A stretch of 64,000 bases of DNA from contig JASAND010023015.1 in NCBI GenBank assembly GCA_030248195.1, forward strand, positions 1-64,000. The letters are read 5' to 3'. Within the stretch, counting starts at the first letter, position 1; each line of letters opens with the position of its first letter. The translations under genes were made by a program, and so were the position numbers. This stretch comes from Trissonchulus latispiculum (lineage: Eukaryota; Nematoda; Enoplea; Enoplida; Ironidae). The notes beneath the pieces are model-generated. The model was given only the letters and a program-made list of their open reading frames with translations. It made no database searches and had not been told where the DNA came from. This document shows positions 46,231 through 58,339 of the stretch, one piece after another.

Positions 46231-47382
46231 AGAAAGATGTTAGAATCAGAAACTTCGTTTCTAATGTAATGGGCATTATATAATTTTGTCGAATAAAGTG
46301 CTTGATCTTAACATTGTAATTACTTAGATGTCATAGATCACTAGTCGCTATTGAGTTTAAAGTGAGAGTTTAGGAACCGTGTCAAAAATAAAGTAGTTTA
46401 ACGGCTGATTTTACACTTATTCCAAACGTTTTCGTACGGAATTACACAAATTCTAATTTTGAACTTCTTTTTACGTCTTGTTTTTGTTATAATCATTTTA
46501 GGTTTCGTCTGCAAGTAGTTTGTGCTAAGGTTATCGTGCTTATGCGAATACATAGAAAAGTTAAGGTTTTTTAAGTTAAGTTAAATTTTTAAAGTTAAGG
46601 TTTTTTAGTGTGCTGTGCTGCTGTAACAAAACAGTGGCTTAAGGCTCAGCAACAAAAATTTCAAATCACACGACATCAAAACAAGCTGCTTACACAATTT
46701 TTGCACGAATAAGATCGTGTTAATGATCGTATACGCGATAGATTTTAAGCTTTTTTTGAGTTCTTAGTTCCTTAAGAATTAAACCTTTTGTAGTATATAT
46801 CGCAGATAAACTCAAATTTGAAAGTTGAAAAGTGCTAATTAAAAATTCAAACCATAACCGATTTTCTTCGTTTTAGTATCGTTCTGTGTTTTATAGTTTT
46901 TAGATGAAAAAATTTTGCTGATAGAAATAAATTTTTAGCATGCATGTTTCAGAGAAAAACAAGGATAAACCGATATTTTGTAATTTTTGAAATAATCACA
47001 ATTTTAAATTCTGATTAAATTTGGGATCAAGCTTAAGTTTGGGATCAAGCTCAAAAATTCGGCGAATTTACAAGAGATTTGCAAATGCGTATCCTGTCTT
47101 TAATTCTGATGAAGTCGACGCTACCTTATGAAAAACTATCCTGGCACCATCAATACTGGATTTTTGAATGCTAAGTACAGATTTTGTTTAAGCTTTAAGT
47201 CTTCTTGAGGTTTCTGCTTCTTCACTGATCGATTGCAGTTATGCTTCCGATGAACATGTATAAATTATAAGAGAGCGATTTCAATAACTGTCGCATCTGG
47301 AAAAGAAATATTAAAGGAAGCAAAATGTAAAAGGGTAATCAAGGAAAAAACACCCAACGATACGGTCTCTCAATTTCTTCAA
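46231..47382. other. 3' flanks of genes B (plus) and C (minus)
   Basis: Convergent region between the stop of gene B at 46230 and the stop of gene C at 47383. It contains the AATAAA of gene B (46292-46297) and a lone end of the TAA-type MITE at 46371-46400. Otherwise AT-rich and featureless to me. Confidence 0.5.
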
Positions 47383-50300
47383 CTATCCAAGCAAATATGC
47401 AAGTGCACACGATTGGCTAAATAGTAGTGAGGACTGATATTTCAGTTTGATACTTCTAAAACCTTCGCAGTGGTCACGGTGTAGCTTCTTGTATTTGTTA
47501 GAGACATATGCAATCCTTGAAGAACTGATACCCATTACATGAATTATAATAGCTTCACTTGCCTTCCTATTGCTTAATGTGTGAAATACAAATATTGTAA
47601 TCCCAAGACATATATGAAGTATGAAAGCCACACTGGATCCAAGAACTGTTTGATAATAAATAGCTAGAGATCCGCACAACCATGCGCACACTTGCGTCGG
47701 AACAACTACAAGCAGTCCATACACACTAATTCTAAATTAAAATGAAATTGAAAAATTTCAAGTTAGCAAAACTTAGTCTAATAGTGTACAAGTAGCATAG
47801 TACCAAAGTTTCTAGGATTAATGTGTTATTTAATTAGTATTGCTGCTAGATATTATGGAAAATTAAATGGTCCCGCTGCACATGTTTGCTGTTACAAGTT
47901 TTTCACAAAAATGCAAACAATTTCTGGAATTCCAAGTTTCCCACAGTTTTGCTACCATTCGAAAGCCCTTGAGGAGCTGAACAAATCCTGTATTATGACT
48001 AGTGTCTGAATGTGCACCAAATTCCTGGAATTCACGAATTCCGGGTTTAACTATAGTTACGCTTTTCGTAAATTCTAATAACTGGGCTCATTTCTGCGAG
48101 TTGGCTCTATTAGTAAACTTGCTCAGCCCATCAAGAACTTTCGAACGATGCCCATTCTGTGAGTATTGCAAAAAAATTTTAAACTCCGGTTTTTGCAAAC
48201 TCCGGGAATTGGGTGCGTTTTTAAAAGTTCATTTTATTAAAAAACGTTGTTCAACCCGATAAGAGCTGTCGAATGATACCCATCTTGTGGGTATAGAACA
48301 AAATTTTTAAAATCCGGTAATTTTGAAACCCGGAATGTCGGAAATTGGGTGCATTTTAGTTGAAAACTTGAAAGAGCAAACAAACTCTATTCGATCATGG
48401 AAACAAAATTTTCATTGCAATAAAAATTTGGCGAAAAAGCAAAAATACTAATGAAACCAGGAATTCCGGATTTTTCGGATTTTCGAAATCTGGAGTTCCT
48501 TAGGATTCTAACAATATATTCATTGTTTGGTTTTACTCCTAAGCTTAATCTGCTGTAAAGGGTCTGTTTGTACACACACACATTTTGGTCGTAATAGAGT
48601 TCTTAAACTTGTCAGTCACTTAACCTTGGAGCATTTTTTCTGGACACTTTTAAATAATCTGTACTTTGATCGACATTATAGACCAAACAAATTATTCAAT
48701 ACGAGTTCCTTGTATTGCAGAACTAGAAAAGAAACGAAAACATTCGCCATTTCCTGAAGTTTAGTGACTCACTGCTTACAGTTTTCAGATCACATTCTTA
48801 CTGGAAATATCTACATTAGAACTTGCTTAGCAAATCAACAAAGTAAGGGAGATTATCCAGTTAGTTAAGCTTTATGAAAAACATGAATGTGGATGAAAGC
48901 TGATCATGATTAGATAGTTTTAACCCCTCAAATGCATGGATAAGTTAATTGATGAAATGAAATTTAACAGATGTGTATTAGTGATGTGGATCGGATCGGC
49001 AAAATCGATCCGATCCGCGATCCGGAGGCCGGATCGGATCGGATCGGATCGGATCGGTAGACCTGCTGGATCGGTCTGGATCGGATCGCTTGAGTCAGCC
49101 GGATCGGCGATCCGACTTGATACCCAATATCACACAAAATTAAACCGTACCCCAGTCATATTTGTGACTGAACTTGACTTCTATCACTGCACCGATTGGT
49201 TCGTACGTTGCTAGTACAATATTTTCCTTCTATAAACCAGACTTGATTTTGGTTTTGGGTCTCTCAAACTTAGCATTCAGTATGTAACAATTTATTACAG
49301 CAACTTAGCACTTTTACATACTATGTAATTTTATGCAATGCATCTGGCATCAAAGTGCAGAATAAAGACCCGCTGTTACTATGCTGCTAAGTAGTAATGA
49401 AAAACTAATTAATTAATGAATTAATGGATAACTCTCTGTGATTAATGTTGCTTACTGTTGTCAGAATTTTGGAGTGAAGTTTTATGGTTGATCTCTTTGT
49501 GGCTTTATTCCAAAACCCGAAGTCAAATTTGTGATCATTCAAAATTTACTTTCCGCATCCGCAATGTTTTTAAAGTTTTTGGTCCGTTTTCCGGTACAGT
49601 CCAAGCTTCAGATTCAGTTTCCAAGAAAAAATGTCAGTTTGATCGACGATCCAAAAAATTACAACTTCAATTTCGGTGTCTGGTAAATCAAGTTAATAAT
49701 TTTTTAATCCAAACTGAAATTAATTCTCAAAATTGTAGTTTTAACTGAGATGTTTAATTTGTATTATCTTAAATTGGTAATGATAAATTTGTATTTTGGT
49801 AGGCAGGCCGCGATCATCATCTGGCGCACTATTTTGAGTAATTTTACTTCATTGGCTTAATCTATATAATTTTGTAGAATTACGCTTTCGAATTGCGAAT
49901 TTCGGAATGATAAAGAAATTTTAATGAAACTAAGTGTGTAAGGTGTGTTTTACACGGCAAAACCTACTTTAAATCTGGTCCCACTTAGCTTTTTGAAGAA
50001 ATCATTTCGGATCGCCGGATCGGATCGGATCGACCGATCCAGGACCCGGATCGGATCGGATCGGATCGGATCGACAAATAATTTTGCTGGATCGGATCGG
50101 TTGAAATTTTAGCTGCCGATCCGATCCGATCCACATCACTAATGTGTATGTTGAGCTGACAGTTGGAGATTGCATCCAGCAAGTAAGGAGTGTAGCAGCA
50201 GAAAGAGATAAGTTTTCGATCATTTTGCTTAATATTATAATATTATGAATTATAAAACTGATTTCTTTTGGTTTTGGCCAGAACTTTAAGAATTTTTAAA

Positions 50301-53300
50301 CAGATTTGGCGCACAAGTCACCCAGAACAACTTCAACATGATTTTGAACAAATGTTGAAATTGGTAGAATATAGAATGTGCGCATGTGCGCGTGAATGAT
50401 CTTGGAATACATTAAAATAGGAAGTGAATTTTGTTTAATGAGCGGTACAACATGCTAGTTAAATAATTAGTATCAAATCAATCAATAGTTGAAATTTAGA
50501 TACCATACCTTGCGATAGTGATTTAGCCTAACTCAGCTGCTTTATAAATACAGCAATGGGGTTATAAGTCTGCTGCGACAATATACTCAAAGATGAAATC
50601 TGTGGGAACGCCTTACCTTACCTGCTGTTCGACTTTTAATGGCTTCTCACTCAGGAATGCAGAGTCCGCCGGACAATGGCGATATTTTAACAAATGGATG
50701 GGAATTAAAGCTAAGTTATACTAATTACTTTGGAATACATTAATTGAGTATAGCTTATAGGAGGGCAAGCTCACCGATTGCTCTTAGGACAGTGTAGTTT
50801 TGAACCTGTATTTGGCATGGTCGTAGGTATCAAAAAGAGTAGGAATTCAGAGATATGCTGCAGGATAGAAACGGACGTGTGCACTGGTCAGATCGTTCAA
50901 CTTTTCCGGGATTTGACGGGATGCATGGATGGTCATTGCAGGTGAAAAAGGTCCTTCGGTGACTGTTATTGTTTCTCGGTCAAGGTAATGATTTTAAAAT
51001 GAATAGTCTGGTTTAATGTATTTGTCAGTTCCATTGTATGAGCTTTGGATTAGGAGATGGCTGAGTAGACAGGAAGTTAGTGAGGACAGAGGCTGGAGGA
51101 ATAAAATAACATGATATTTACCACCATATTCGTGACACTATAGTCAGTATATATCCACTTTTTTCTATTTAATGTATAACGCCTGAGCACTTGAGTTGAC
51201 TACGGAGGAATGCAGAGGTACTCCGCTTTCGCAACTCAAAACACGAAACTTCAAACTTGTTTGTTGCCTGCCGGCAACAAATTTGTTTAGAGCTTAGGCA
51301 TGGTGCAGCGGTGCCAGAAAAATCCTCCCATAATTGTTCTGTACTCATCCGAGATTTTCAAGGAGTTGGCCAGTCAAGGGGGGAAACCCCTTTGAATGGA
51401 GCTGACTGGTGGTCAGGATCCAGTGAGTGTATCGTGACCACTTCTGCCCCGGCAGTAACCTTGCCTATGCCTCGGGTAATTGCATTTGCAATTATTCAAC
51501 GCCAGACTACGGACCCTGAGCAAAATGAGTCTGGCGTTACCCCTCATCGCGAAAGCAACTGGGGTGTGGCACTACAGGAAAAAAATTAACATGTCTTGTC
51601 ACATGCCTTGCTACTGTGGAGTCTTTTTCTTTTCGTTAATTTTTGAACATGATTTGCATGAGTTTGCATGATGGATTTTCAATTTAAACTAAATTTAACA
51701 AAACCGATAAACTGAAAAGGTTTTAACGAAACCGATAAACTGAAAAGGTTATAGCGATCTGAAGAAATCACTGTAAAGACAAGAATCAGTTAGGTTTTTA
51801 CTTACTCCGCAGTTGAAAATCCTTGTTCAGTAGCTAGCTTTCTTGCTAAGCTGTCTTTGGCTTTCTTCATGTTTGCAGCTTCAGCAACCAACAGTGCAAC
51901 ACTGAAGATTAAAGTAGCCACAACTAGTCCAGGTGCTGCCTTGTAGGATCCGTAATTCTGCCAGCATCTAAAGAAACCTTGCCTGAAACTATCGGTAGGA
52001 CTAAAAACTAAAATTTCATTTGGAATCCTCTACATAGTAATAATAGTCCCCATATTTCTTGCAAACCAATACTCAATAATAGCACATACTTATAATGCGA
52101 GAAACGCACCAATGCAAAGAAAGCTATCTGTGATATGAACCTGATGGACAGCTAACCCTGATAGAAACGACAACATTACTAAACTCACAGGACTGACACC
52201 TAACTGCCAAAGCTCCTAAGCATATTCAGTATTCACAATATCTTCGCTAATGGACTCTGCCTTCGTCTTTTCATTGCACACGGCGTTCAGGTCTGGTCAG
52301 AAGCAGAACGTTTAGCCTGATCGTCCTCCTTATAGGGAGTAAGTAGTCAGTCAGGTTTAGAACGATAAAAAGCATTAATGGTGGCCAAATTCTGTTTGAC
52401 CTTTATCCCAAACGAAGACGTAAAAGACGTGGGGGGAGTAGAGCAGAGGATTACGGTAGTTTTTGTTCTATTCGCAAATGGGTCCCCGTTTGGTGGGGGG
52501 GGGGTAGCAAAGAGAAGTCCCCGTTTGGTGGGGGGGGGGGATGCAAAAGGGGTCCCCCTTTTGTGGGGGGAGGTAAACAAAAGAGGTCCCCGTTTGGGGG
52601 GGGGGGTCGCCAACAGCCAATCAGATTCATCCAATCTTAGCCTGACTTGGCGACCCCCCCCCCAACGAAACGGGGACCCCTTTTGCATACCCCCACCAAA
52701 CGGGGAGGGGGTATGCTTGTGGACCCCCCACCAAACGGGGGAACATTCGCGTATTGTGGTCGGAGCACCGTTAGGCAATGCCAAGAAGAGAAGCCCTGTA
52801 GTGCCGTACTCTTATTCTATAATATTAAGGAATAAATTATGGACTCTTGATAATCTTATATTGTTAGTTGAATAGCACTTAACAATTGTGGCAAAGTTCC
52901 GTTGAGGCACCCGTGAACTCAGGTCACAGAAATTTTGGTGCATTAGGGCGCGAAAATTGTGCGTTAGGGCACCTGCTCCGCTATTACGCCCAGCAAGTGC
53001 GTTGTGGTGCTTATTGAGTGCATTGGGGCGCTTATTGAGTTATTGAGTGCGTTAGGGCGCCTGTAGAGTGCGTTAGAGCGCCTGGATGTTTTTTACTATA
53101 ATAAAGAATTATTATGAATAAAGTGCTAGTAAGGAAGTGTCGTTATAAAGGAATTATTATAAAACAATTGGCACGTTAAAGGTTTAAATCAGTTTCTTTA
53201 TGGCAATACGGGCATGCACCCCACCCGGACAAAGCAGAATCCTGGACTGACACTAATCGATTTTCAATTGTTCTAACACTTTAGAAATTTCAACATCGCC

Positions 53301-56300
53301 ATTGCATTAGAAACGGAAATAATATTTACTCTGAACGAAACTGTCACGGGTGCTTTTCTATCACAGTGTCAAATCATCACATATGTACTGAATGTCCTAA
53401 CGTACACACTAGGCGCTCTAACGCAATACAAACGGCAATTGAGCGTGAACTCAAGTGAGGTCACTGGATCATTGAATTTTATTGAACAGTAATGAGATTA
53501 ATACAGGTTAATCCAAATTCGGAACCGAAAACAAAGCTTTTTATTCAAGCTTACGAGTATTGTGATATGAGTAACTGCCGATCGATCATTCCAACATTTA
53601 TTCCAACAATGAATGCTAATAGGCCTATTGGAATGAAAAAGTTTAAGGCTAGAAGCTACTGCAGGGAACCAGGGCATATTTAAACTTACAAACCAGATTT
53701 CACTGCATCTTAAAGTCGTCTGAACAGCTTATTACGCAGATTTTTATATCCAACCGTAATGCTTAAAGACAGTCTAGTGCACAAAGCAATGGAACAAATA
53801 GCTCAAGTTAGGTTAGTTAGTAATTTAGTTAGTTAGTAAGTTAGTAATTATGTTACCTATGCATGCTAATACTGCCTTCCAAGGTTCAATGAAGAGATTT
53901 CCGGTTTTAGATGAAAGTGTCAACCTGGCAAAACATTCTATTGCTTCCAGAAGCGTCAGTGCACTGATGATGACAAACAGTGACGTTAAACAAATTGAAA
54001 TGATTGCACAAGTATTCTGAAACATTAAGTAAAAATTGATGGTGACAAAACCAACGGCAGAGGCTAAGCTTCCTCTTTAGCGTTCTGGATTTCTTTGACT
54101 TAAACATCGACTCTGCGGGATGATCCGCTTCTATATTCTGATGCTGTCTTCTTAGTTTGCATGATAATAACATTTGCATTCAGTAATCAAATGAACATGA
54201 AGCATTGACTGACCAGCAGGACGAAGTGACAGACGCATGTATGTAGGGGTGACACGTTATGTTTAGCTTTATGCTCACATATAATTTGGTCACCACACAT
54301 CTCGCTCATTGGAGGTTTGATGTTTTGTTTGCTTCATTCAGTTGTATGCAGGTAAAATGCCCTAACTGTATTCGATTTGAATGCGAATTGAAATGAGGGA
54401 ACTGCAGCAAACTGAAACAAGCTGATATACCCTGATTTCACATTTTAGCATACCTGCCTTGCCGAATATTTAATAGTTTTTGAAAATATTCATTCAGTGT
54501 GTAGACAACTGAACACGACTATTTGCTTCTGTTCTAGCTTAGAGATCTTTTGAAAACATTTACTGCATTTTCACTTCTAGCTGGAAGATGTTCTGGCCCT
54601 TGATCTCACTGCAATAGTTTTCCTTCTATAAATAGCTTTCTACTGACACAGAACAAGTACTAATTAAATATTTTAAAATCCACTGCGTGTGCATTGTATC
54701 ACATTTAGACACAAAACTAATGCAAAAATACAGCTAACATTTTATTTCAGTTAAAGAAAAATGAAATTTAAAGAAAGAAATTCTGAATTTCAAGAAAAGA
54801 AAAAGAAAACTTCATTTTATCGCCTTCATAACATTCTGACAGCTGATATGCTCTTGTTGTTTGAGGCTGACCTTTGCCTACCTCTTTACCACTGGACTAG
54901 CACAAGCACAAATTAACAGCTGCGTTTCTTCAAAGTCGGCAATCAAGGTTTTGTTAGTCAACTGTCACAGAAAACGAGTAGTTGTCATTATTGCGATTAA
55001 TATTTGATGCATACATTTAAATGAAAGAAAATGAAAAGAAAATTTTTCGAGAAATAAATGAAAGAAAAGTTAACTGAAATTTAATGTTAGCTGTATATTG
55101 CAATCGAAATTAAGTTCAACTCCAGCGTTTCTCTGATTCAAGGCAATTGGAAGATTTAAGAAAGTAACAATTGAGAATAGGGATGCTTAATGTCTTTGAG
55201 TTTGGCGAAACGAAATTGGTGGCATTAGATATACCAATCCAACTACTATTAGGGTACACTGGAACTTTTACGGTTACAATTAATAACATTAGTAGGCAAT
55301 ATGGGAATACGTTAGTTTTATTAGGTATTATTGTGAAATAATGAAATCACTAAAATTTAGTAAAAATACCTAGTATCGAATTTAACAGATTAATAGTTTA
55401 GTGCGTTTATTGATTTTGTGAATCCAGTTGAAAGCGCGTTTCTCTTAGATTCAGCCTACCTATGAAAGTTACTTACTTAATATTGAGAGTTATTAATTAT
55501 GCCGCAGATTAGCTTAAAACCCAACCTTTGCTACCTTAGCTTCTCAACATCGCTTGCTAATTTACTAAACGTAGTCAAAATGTTTGACCAAAAATTGGTA
55601 TGAATTGTTTTTATGCAAAATGGACATGGTCACGTTTTTGGTGTAATATTTTTTGCAGTTTGCCAATATCAGTTAATCGACCAGAATTCAGTTCAGGGCA
55701 TTTTAATTTGAATATAGACATGCTATGTTTGGTCTGTACACTGGCACAGATTTTGTTACAACCTATTTCGAGTAGATCGCGCAAAAACAACCATTCTTCA
55801 AAAATCAGCACTCAAGAACAATAGAAATTAGATGCTACAATTAGTCTCAAGGCATATTGTCATATACCTCTAGTATTTAAAATCTTTGTACCGCATTTTT
55901 CGTAGCAGTTTTAGGAAGTATAGCATGCAATTATTCCGCGGAAGGGGAGCACGACCTTTAAGTGGAAATGGGATGTACCAAGAGTACGCACCTGAACAGC
56001 AATGCTTACAGACACTAAATGGTGACTGTATCCTGTTACGCAATTGAAATGTTGTCTGGGCTTACTGTTGTTTCAGCCTGTTTTCGGCTCCTGTAAATTA
56101 GTATGAGAACATGTGCCGTAAATAGTAGGATATCCTGTGAGGTTTGAAGAATTGGAATATAATCAAAATTTCTAAAAAAATAAAAACGTATTTTCTAGAT
56201 TTCCGTGTGATAGGCAGAATAGTGATCGTCCTTATTAAAGTTAGTAGAATTACACTGACGTTTCGGTTTAAATATTTGGCAACACGATGTTGGCTACTAC

Positions 56301-56832
56301 TTTAAATAGAGGAACAGTTTGATTACTGCCTATTAAATAAACAGAAGTAATGGGTAAAACGCCATGTTTAAAAAGTAATCCACAAATTTGTTGACTATTA
56401 TATTGTAGTTATTTACGAATGTCTGATAAACGCCGTACTTTTACATGTACATTCTAAATCAAGATGCTTATTAGACAATTTTGTGGTTTACGAAAAAGAA
56501 TCACAGGCGGTTCTTGGTGATTACAAGCAACGATTTGCAATTAGTAGGCATCCTCAATTATCAAAAACTGAAAACTTTTCCGATAACTATTTGTGAACTG
56601 TACTTGCTGTAAATGATCGGTTTAACGGAACAACATAAGGCTGTTGTGCACACCGAATTTTTGCAAGAATTGCATTCGCGGAAGTATATTCTTAAGCAGT
56701 ACTTACTATCGAAAAACAAGAAATTTAGCTTACTTAGTTGACAGCTGTCCAACAATGGTGATCCCCAATATGACAAGTAACCATGTGCATCCTATGACCT
56801 GTGTTGATGTTATTACATTTTCGTCTGTTTGA
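47383..56832 (-). CDS. Gene C: class B / adhesion-type seven-transmembrane receptor
   Basis: Six exons on the minus strand with compatible phases: 56832-56734 (TM1, TQVIGCTWLLVILGITIVGQ), 56171-56066 (TM2, DILLFTAHVLILIYRSRKQ), 54016-53857 (TM3, CAIISICLTSLFVIISALTL, then LLEAIECFARL like the family LVEGLYL), 53648-53555 (TM4, FFIPIGLLAFIVGINVGM), 51967-51806 (CWQNYGS, the conserved CW of outer loop 2, then TM5) and 47731-47383 (TM6, TM7 with LGITIFVFHTLSNRK, tail, stop). Intron phases 2,0,1,2,2 equal those at the same places in gene B. The TM7 sequence is closest in style to adhesion receptors. The N-terminal exon(s), with start codon and ectodomain, are not assigned; they must end in phase 2 upstream of 56832. 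No frame break was seen. Confidence 0.8.
48050..48360. repeat. Two-copy degenerate tandem repeat, about 130-150 bases per unit
   Basis: TTCGAACGATGCCCATTCTG and TCGAATGATACCCATCTTG, each followed by AAAATTTTAAA.TCCGG and AATTGGGTGC, show a diverged tandem duplication. AATTCCGG words extend from 47920 to 48490. It lies in an intron of gene C. Confidence 0.5.
48979..50141. mobile_element. hAT-like element with GGATCGGATC arrays, 8-bp TSD (ATGTGTAT)
   Basis: ATGTGTAT is duplicated exactly at 48971-48978 and 50142-50149. Ends are TAGTGATGTGGATCGGATCG and its complement; TAGTG fits the hAT YARNG rule. Each arm is an array of GGATC units (48992-49112 and 50007-50130), in opposite orientation. The 850-base interior has one 96-codon frame (49458-49748) without recognisable transposase motifs. 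It lies in the intron between the TM5 and TM6 exons of gene C. Confidence 0.85.
50150..51805. other. Gene C intron, nothing recognised
   Basis: AT-rich sequence between the GGATC element and the TM5 exon of gene C. The open frames at 51257-51671 are not gene-like. Confidence 0.4.
52475..52849. mobile_element. Foldback transposon, left-truncated copy
   Basis: Shares with 7394-7876 the CCCCACCAAACGGGG units, the central GCCAATCAGATTCATCCAAT, the arm GCGTATTGTGGTCGGAGCAC and the end GGACTCTTG. The left terminal CAAGAG and the matching 7-base duplication are missing, so the left side was lost or rearranged. Inside an intron of gene C. Confidence 0.7.
52906..53470. repeat. Dispersed GTGCGTTAGGGCGCC-family element, longest copy
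   Basis: Starts GTGAACTCAGGTCAC and ends near GTGAACTCAAGTGAGGTCAC. The words GTGCATTAGGGCGC and GTGCGTTAGGGCGCC recur through 52940-53095, and the inverted TAGGCGCTCTAACGCA occurs at 53410. Positions 53200-53290 match the complement of 1195-1310. Probably a non-autonomous DNA transposon. Confidence 0.5.
54731..55093. mobile_element. Mariner-like MITE (TA target) with AAAGAAA-rich interior
   Basis: Inverted ends CAGCTAACATTTTATTTCAG and CTGAAATTTAATGTTAGCTG, each next to TA. The arms continue into GTTAA and GAAAGAAA-type words. No coding capacity. In the intron between the TM2 and TM3 exons of gene C. Confidence 0.65.
55094..56065. other. Gene C intron, nothing recognised
   Basis: AT-rich intronic sequence with small open frames on both strands that lack splice-compatible or motif support. 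Confidence 0.4.
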
Positions 56833-56971
56833 CTAAGCGGTGAAGGAGCAGGCTAGAACAAAGTTTTGGCAGCTATGAAAGATAAATGTCTGCCAGGGTC
56901 TTAAATATCCGATCCCAGATCTAATATCCTACAGAGCGTGAGTGAAACATAGGGTACAAATTTGATGGTAC

Positions 56972-57590
56972 CAAGAGTACATAATATAAGAATAAGAAAC
57001 CCTTACACTAGCATGTACAAATCACGCTAGGTATGCTCGGTGCGTTAAGTCGGGACCCCCCCCCACCGAAAGTCTCATATAAGCGTGTGTCTGCTCGCTG
57101 ATTCGCACATTAGCCTATAAGGCTTACTGTAGGTAATTTATTAGTAATTTTAATTAATTAATTATATTAGGTTAATGCACTTAAAAACTAATTCGACAAC
57201 TTTTTAGAATTTTTTCTGCTCTTTTCAACAATATCAAATTGTTGCGGATTACATTACTCGAATTATGCAATTATTATGCTACAATTTTTCTATCATTGGA
57301 AAGAGCAGAAAAAATGCTACAACGTTGTCGAATTATTTTTTAATTGCATTACGCTAATGAAAGTTATAATTAATTAATTAAAATCACTAATAAATTACCT
57401 ACAGTAAGCCTTAGGCTAATGGGAGAATCTGCGAGCAGAGACACGCTTATACGAAAGCGTGTAATTAGTGCTAAGAGGGACCTCCCCCGAGACTTTCGTG
57501 GGGGGGGGTCCGACTTAACGCACCGAGCATACCTAGCATGATTTGTACATGCTAGTGAAGAGTTTCTTACTCTTATATTATGTACTCTTG
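56972..57590. mobile_element. Foldback transposon, 7-bp TSD (ATGGTAC)
   Basis: Ends CAAGAGTACATAATATAAGA and TCTTATATTATGTACTCTTG, flanked by ATGGTAC at 56965-56971 and 57591-57597. Nearly the whole 619 bases pair: arms include CATACCTAGC..TTGTACATGC, the GGGACCCCCCCCC run, CCTACAGTAAGCC and AATTAATTAATTA. It lies just upstream of the TM1 exon of gene C. Confidence 0.85.
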
Positions 57591-58078
57591 ATGGTACGAA
57601 ATACAAAATATTTCGAGCCTTTCTTATTGTAGCAGCATCGTTAGCTGTGTATTATGCATCCGTATCCACAAATTTTGGTTTTTCACGAAATGCCATGAAA
57701 CTCGACAAACAGCTACTAATCTATGCTTTGAATGAAAACATGTAGTCTTTTGATACTCTTTCAATTTGTTGAATTAAAAACTCAACAATTTTCTTACATC
57801 TCTATTCTCTCAGACAGAACCGATTGAAAATTTCTACTTAAAGGGCCTCCTGCTTGCCTTTCATACATATCTGGACCCTCTTGTATCACTTACATAATGG
57901 CAACTGTTGGTTGTTGCTGGTGGCTGCTTATGATTTAGAAAAACAAATATGATAAATACTAATTTTAAAGGAAAACCACGATCTGATCTTTGGAACGAAA
58001 CTGTGTTGTATTTTATGGGTGAGCATTAAATAAACTTCAAGAACTACAACATTCTATGTTCAACCAGAAGAGTATGTG

Positions 58079-58339
58079 GTAACTCTTTCTACAAGTATAT
58101 CTCACAGGCAATAACAATGTCCTTGTTGATACATTATAACAAGGAAATGCGTCTGCACCGCGCCCATCAACAACGTAGTTATCCATTTGTTTGCTGAATC
58201 GTTTCCAGATAAGCATCTCATCAGAAACAGCTGCTGACTCTCCTACCCTGTTGCTTATTGGCGGATAAGGACTTCCGTCCCAAGAATACAAGATGCGACC
58301 ACTCAGATATCCAGCATAGTATAATGGGTTAGCCATTCT
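58079..58339 (-). CDS. Possible upstream exon of gene C or of another gene (uncertain)
   Basis: After acceptor-like AACCTTTTAG the frame is open for about 85 codons and reads like protein: DRMANPLYYAGYLSGRILYS, then GESAAVSDEMLIWKRF, FPCYNVSTRTLLLP. A donor-like GTGAGA follows in phase 0 (near 58108). It contains a Cys and an N-glycosylation site (NVS), compatible with an extracellular segment, but the phase does not directly match the phase-2 entry of the TM1 exon at 56832. I do not recognise a domain, and the link to gene C is by position only. Confidence 0.3.
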
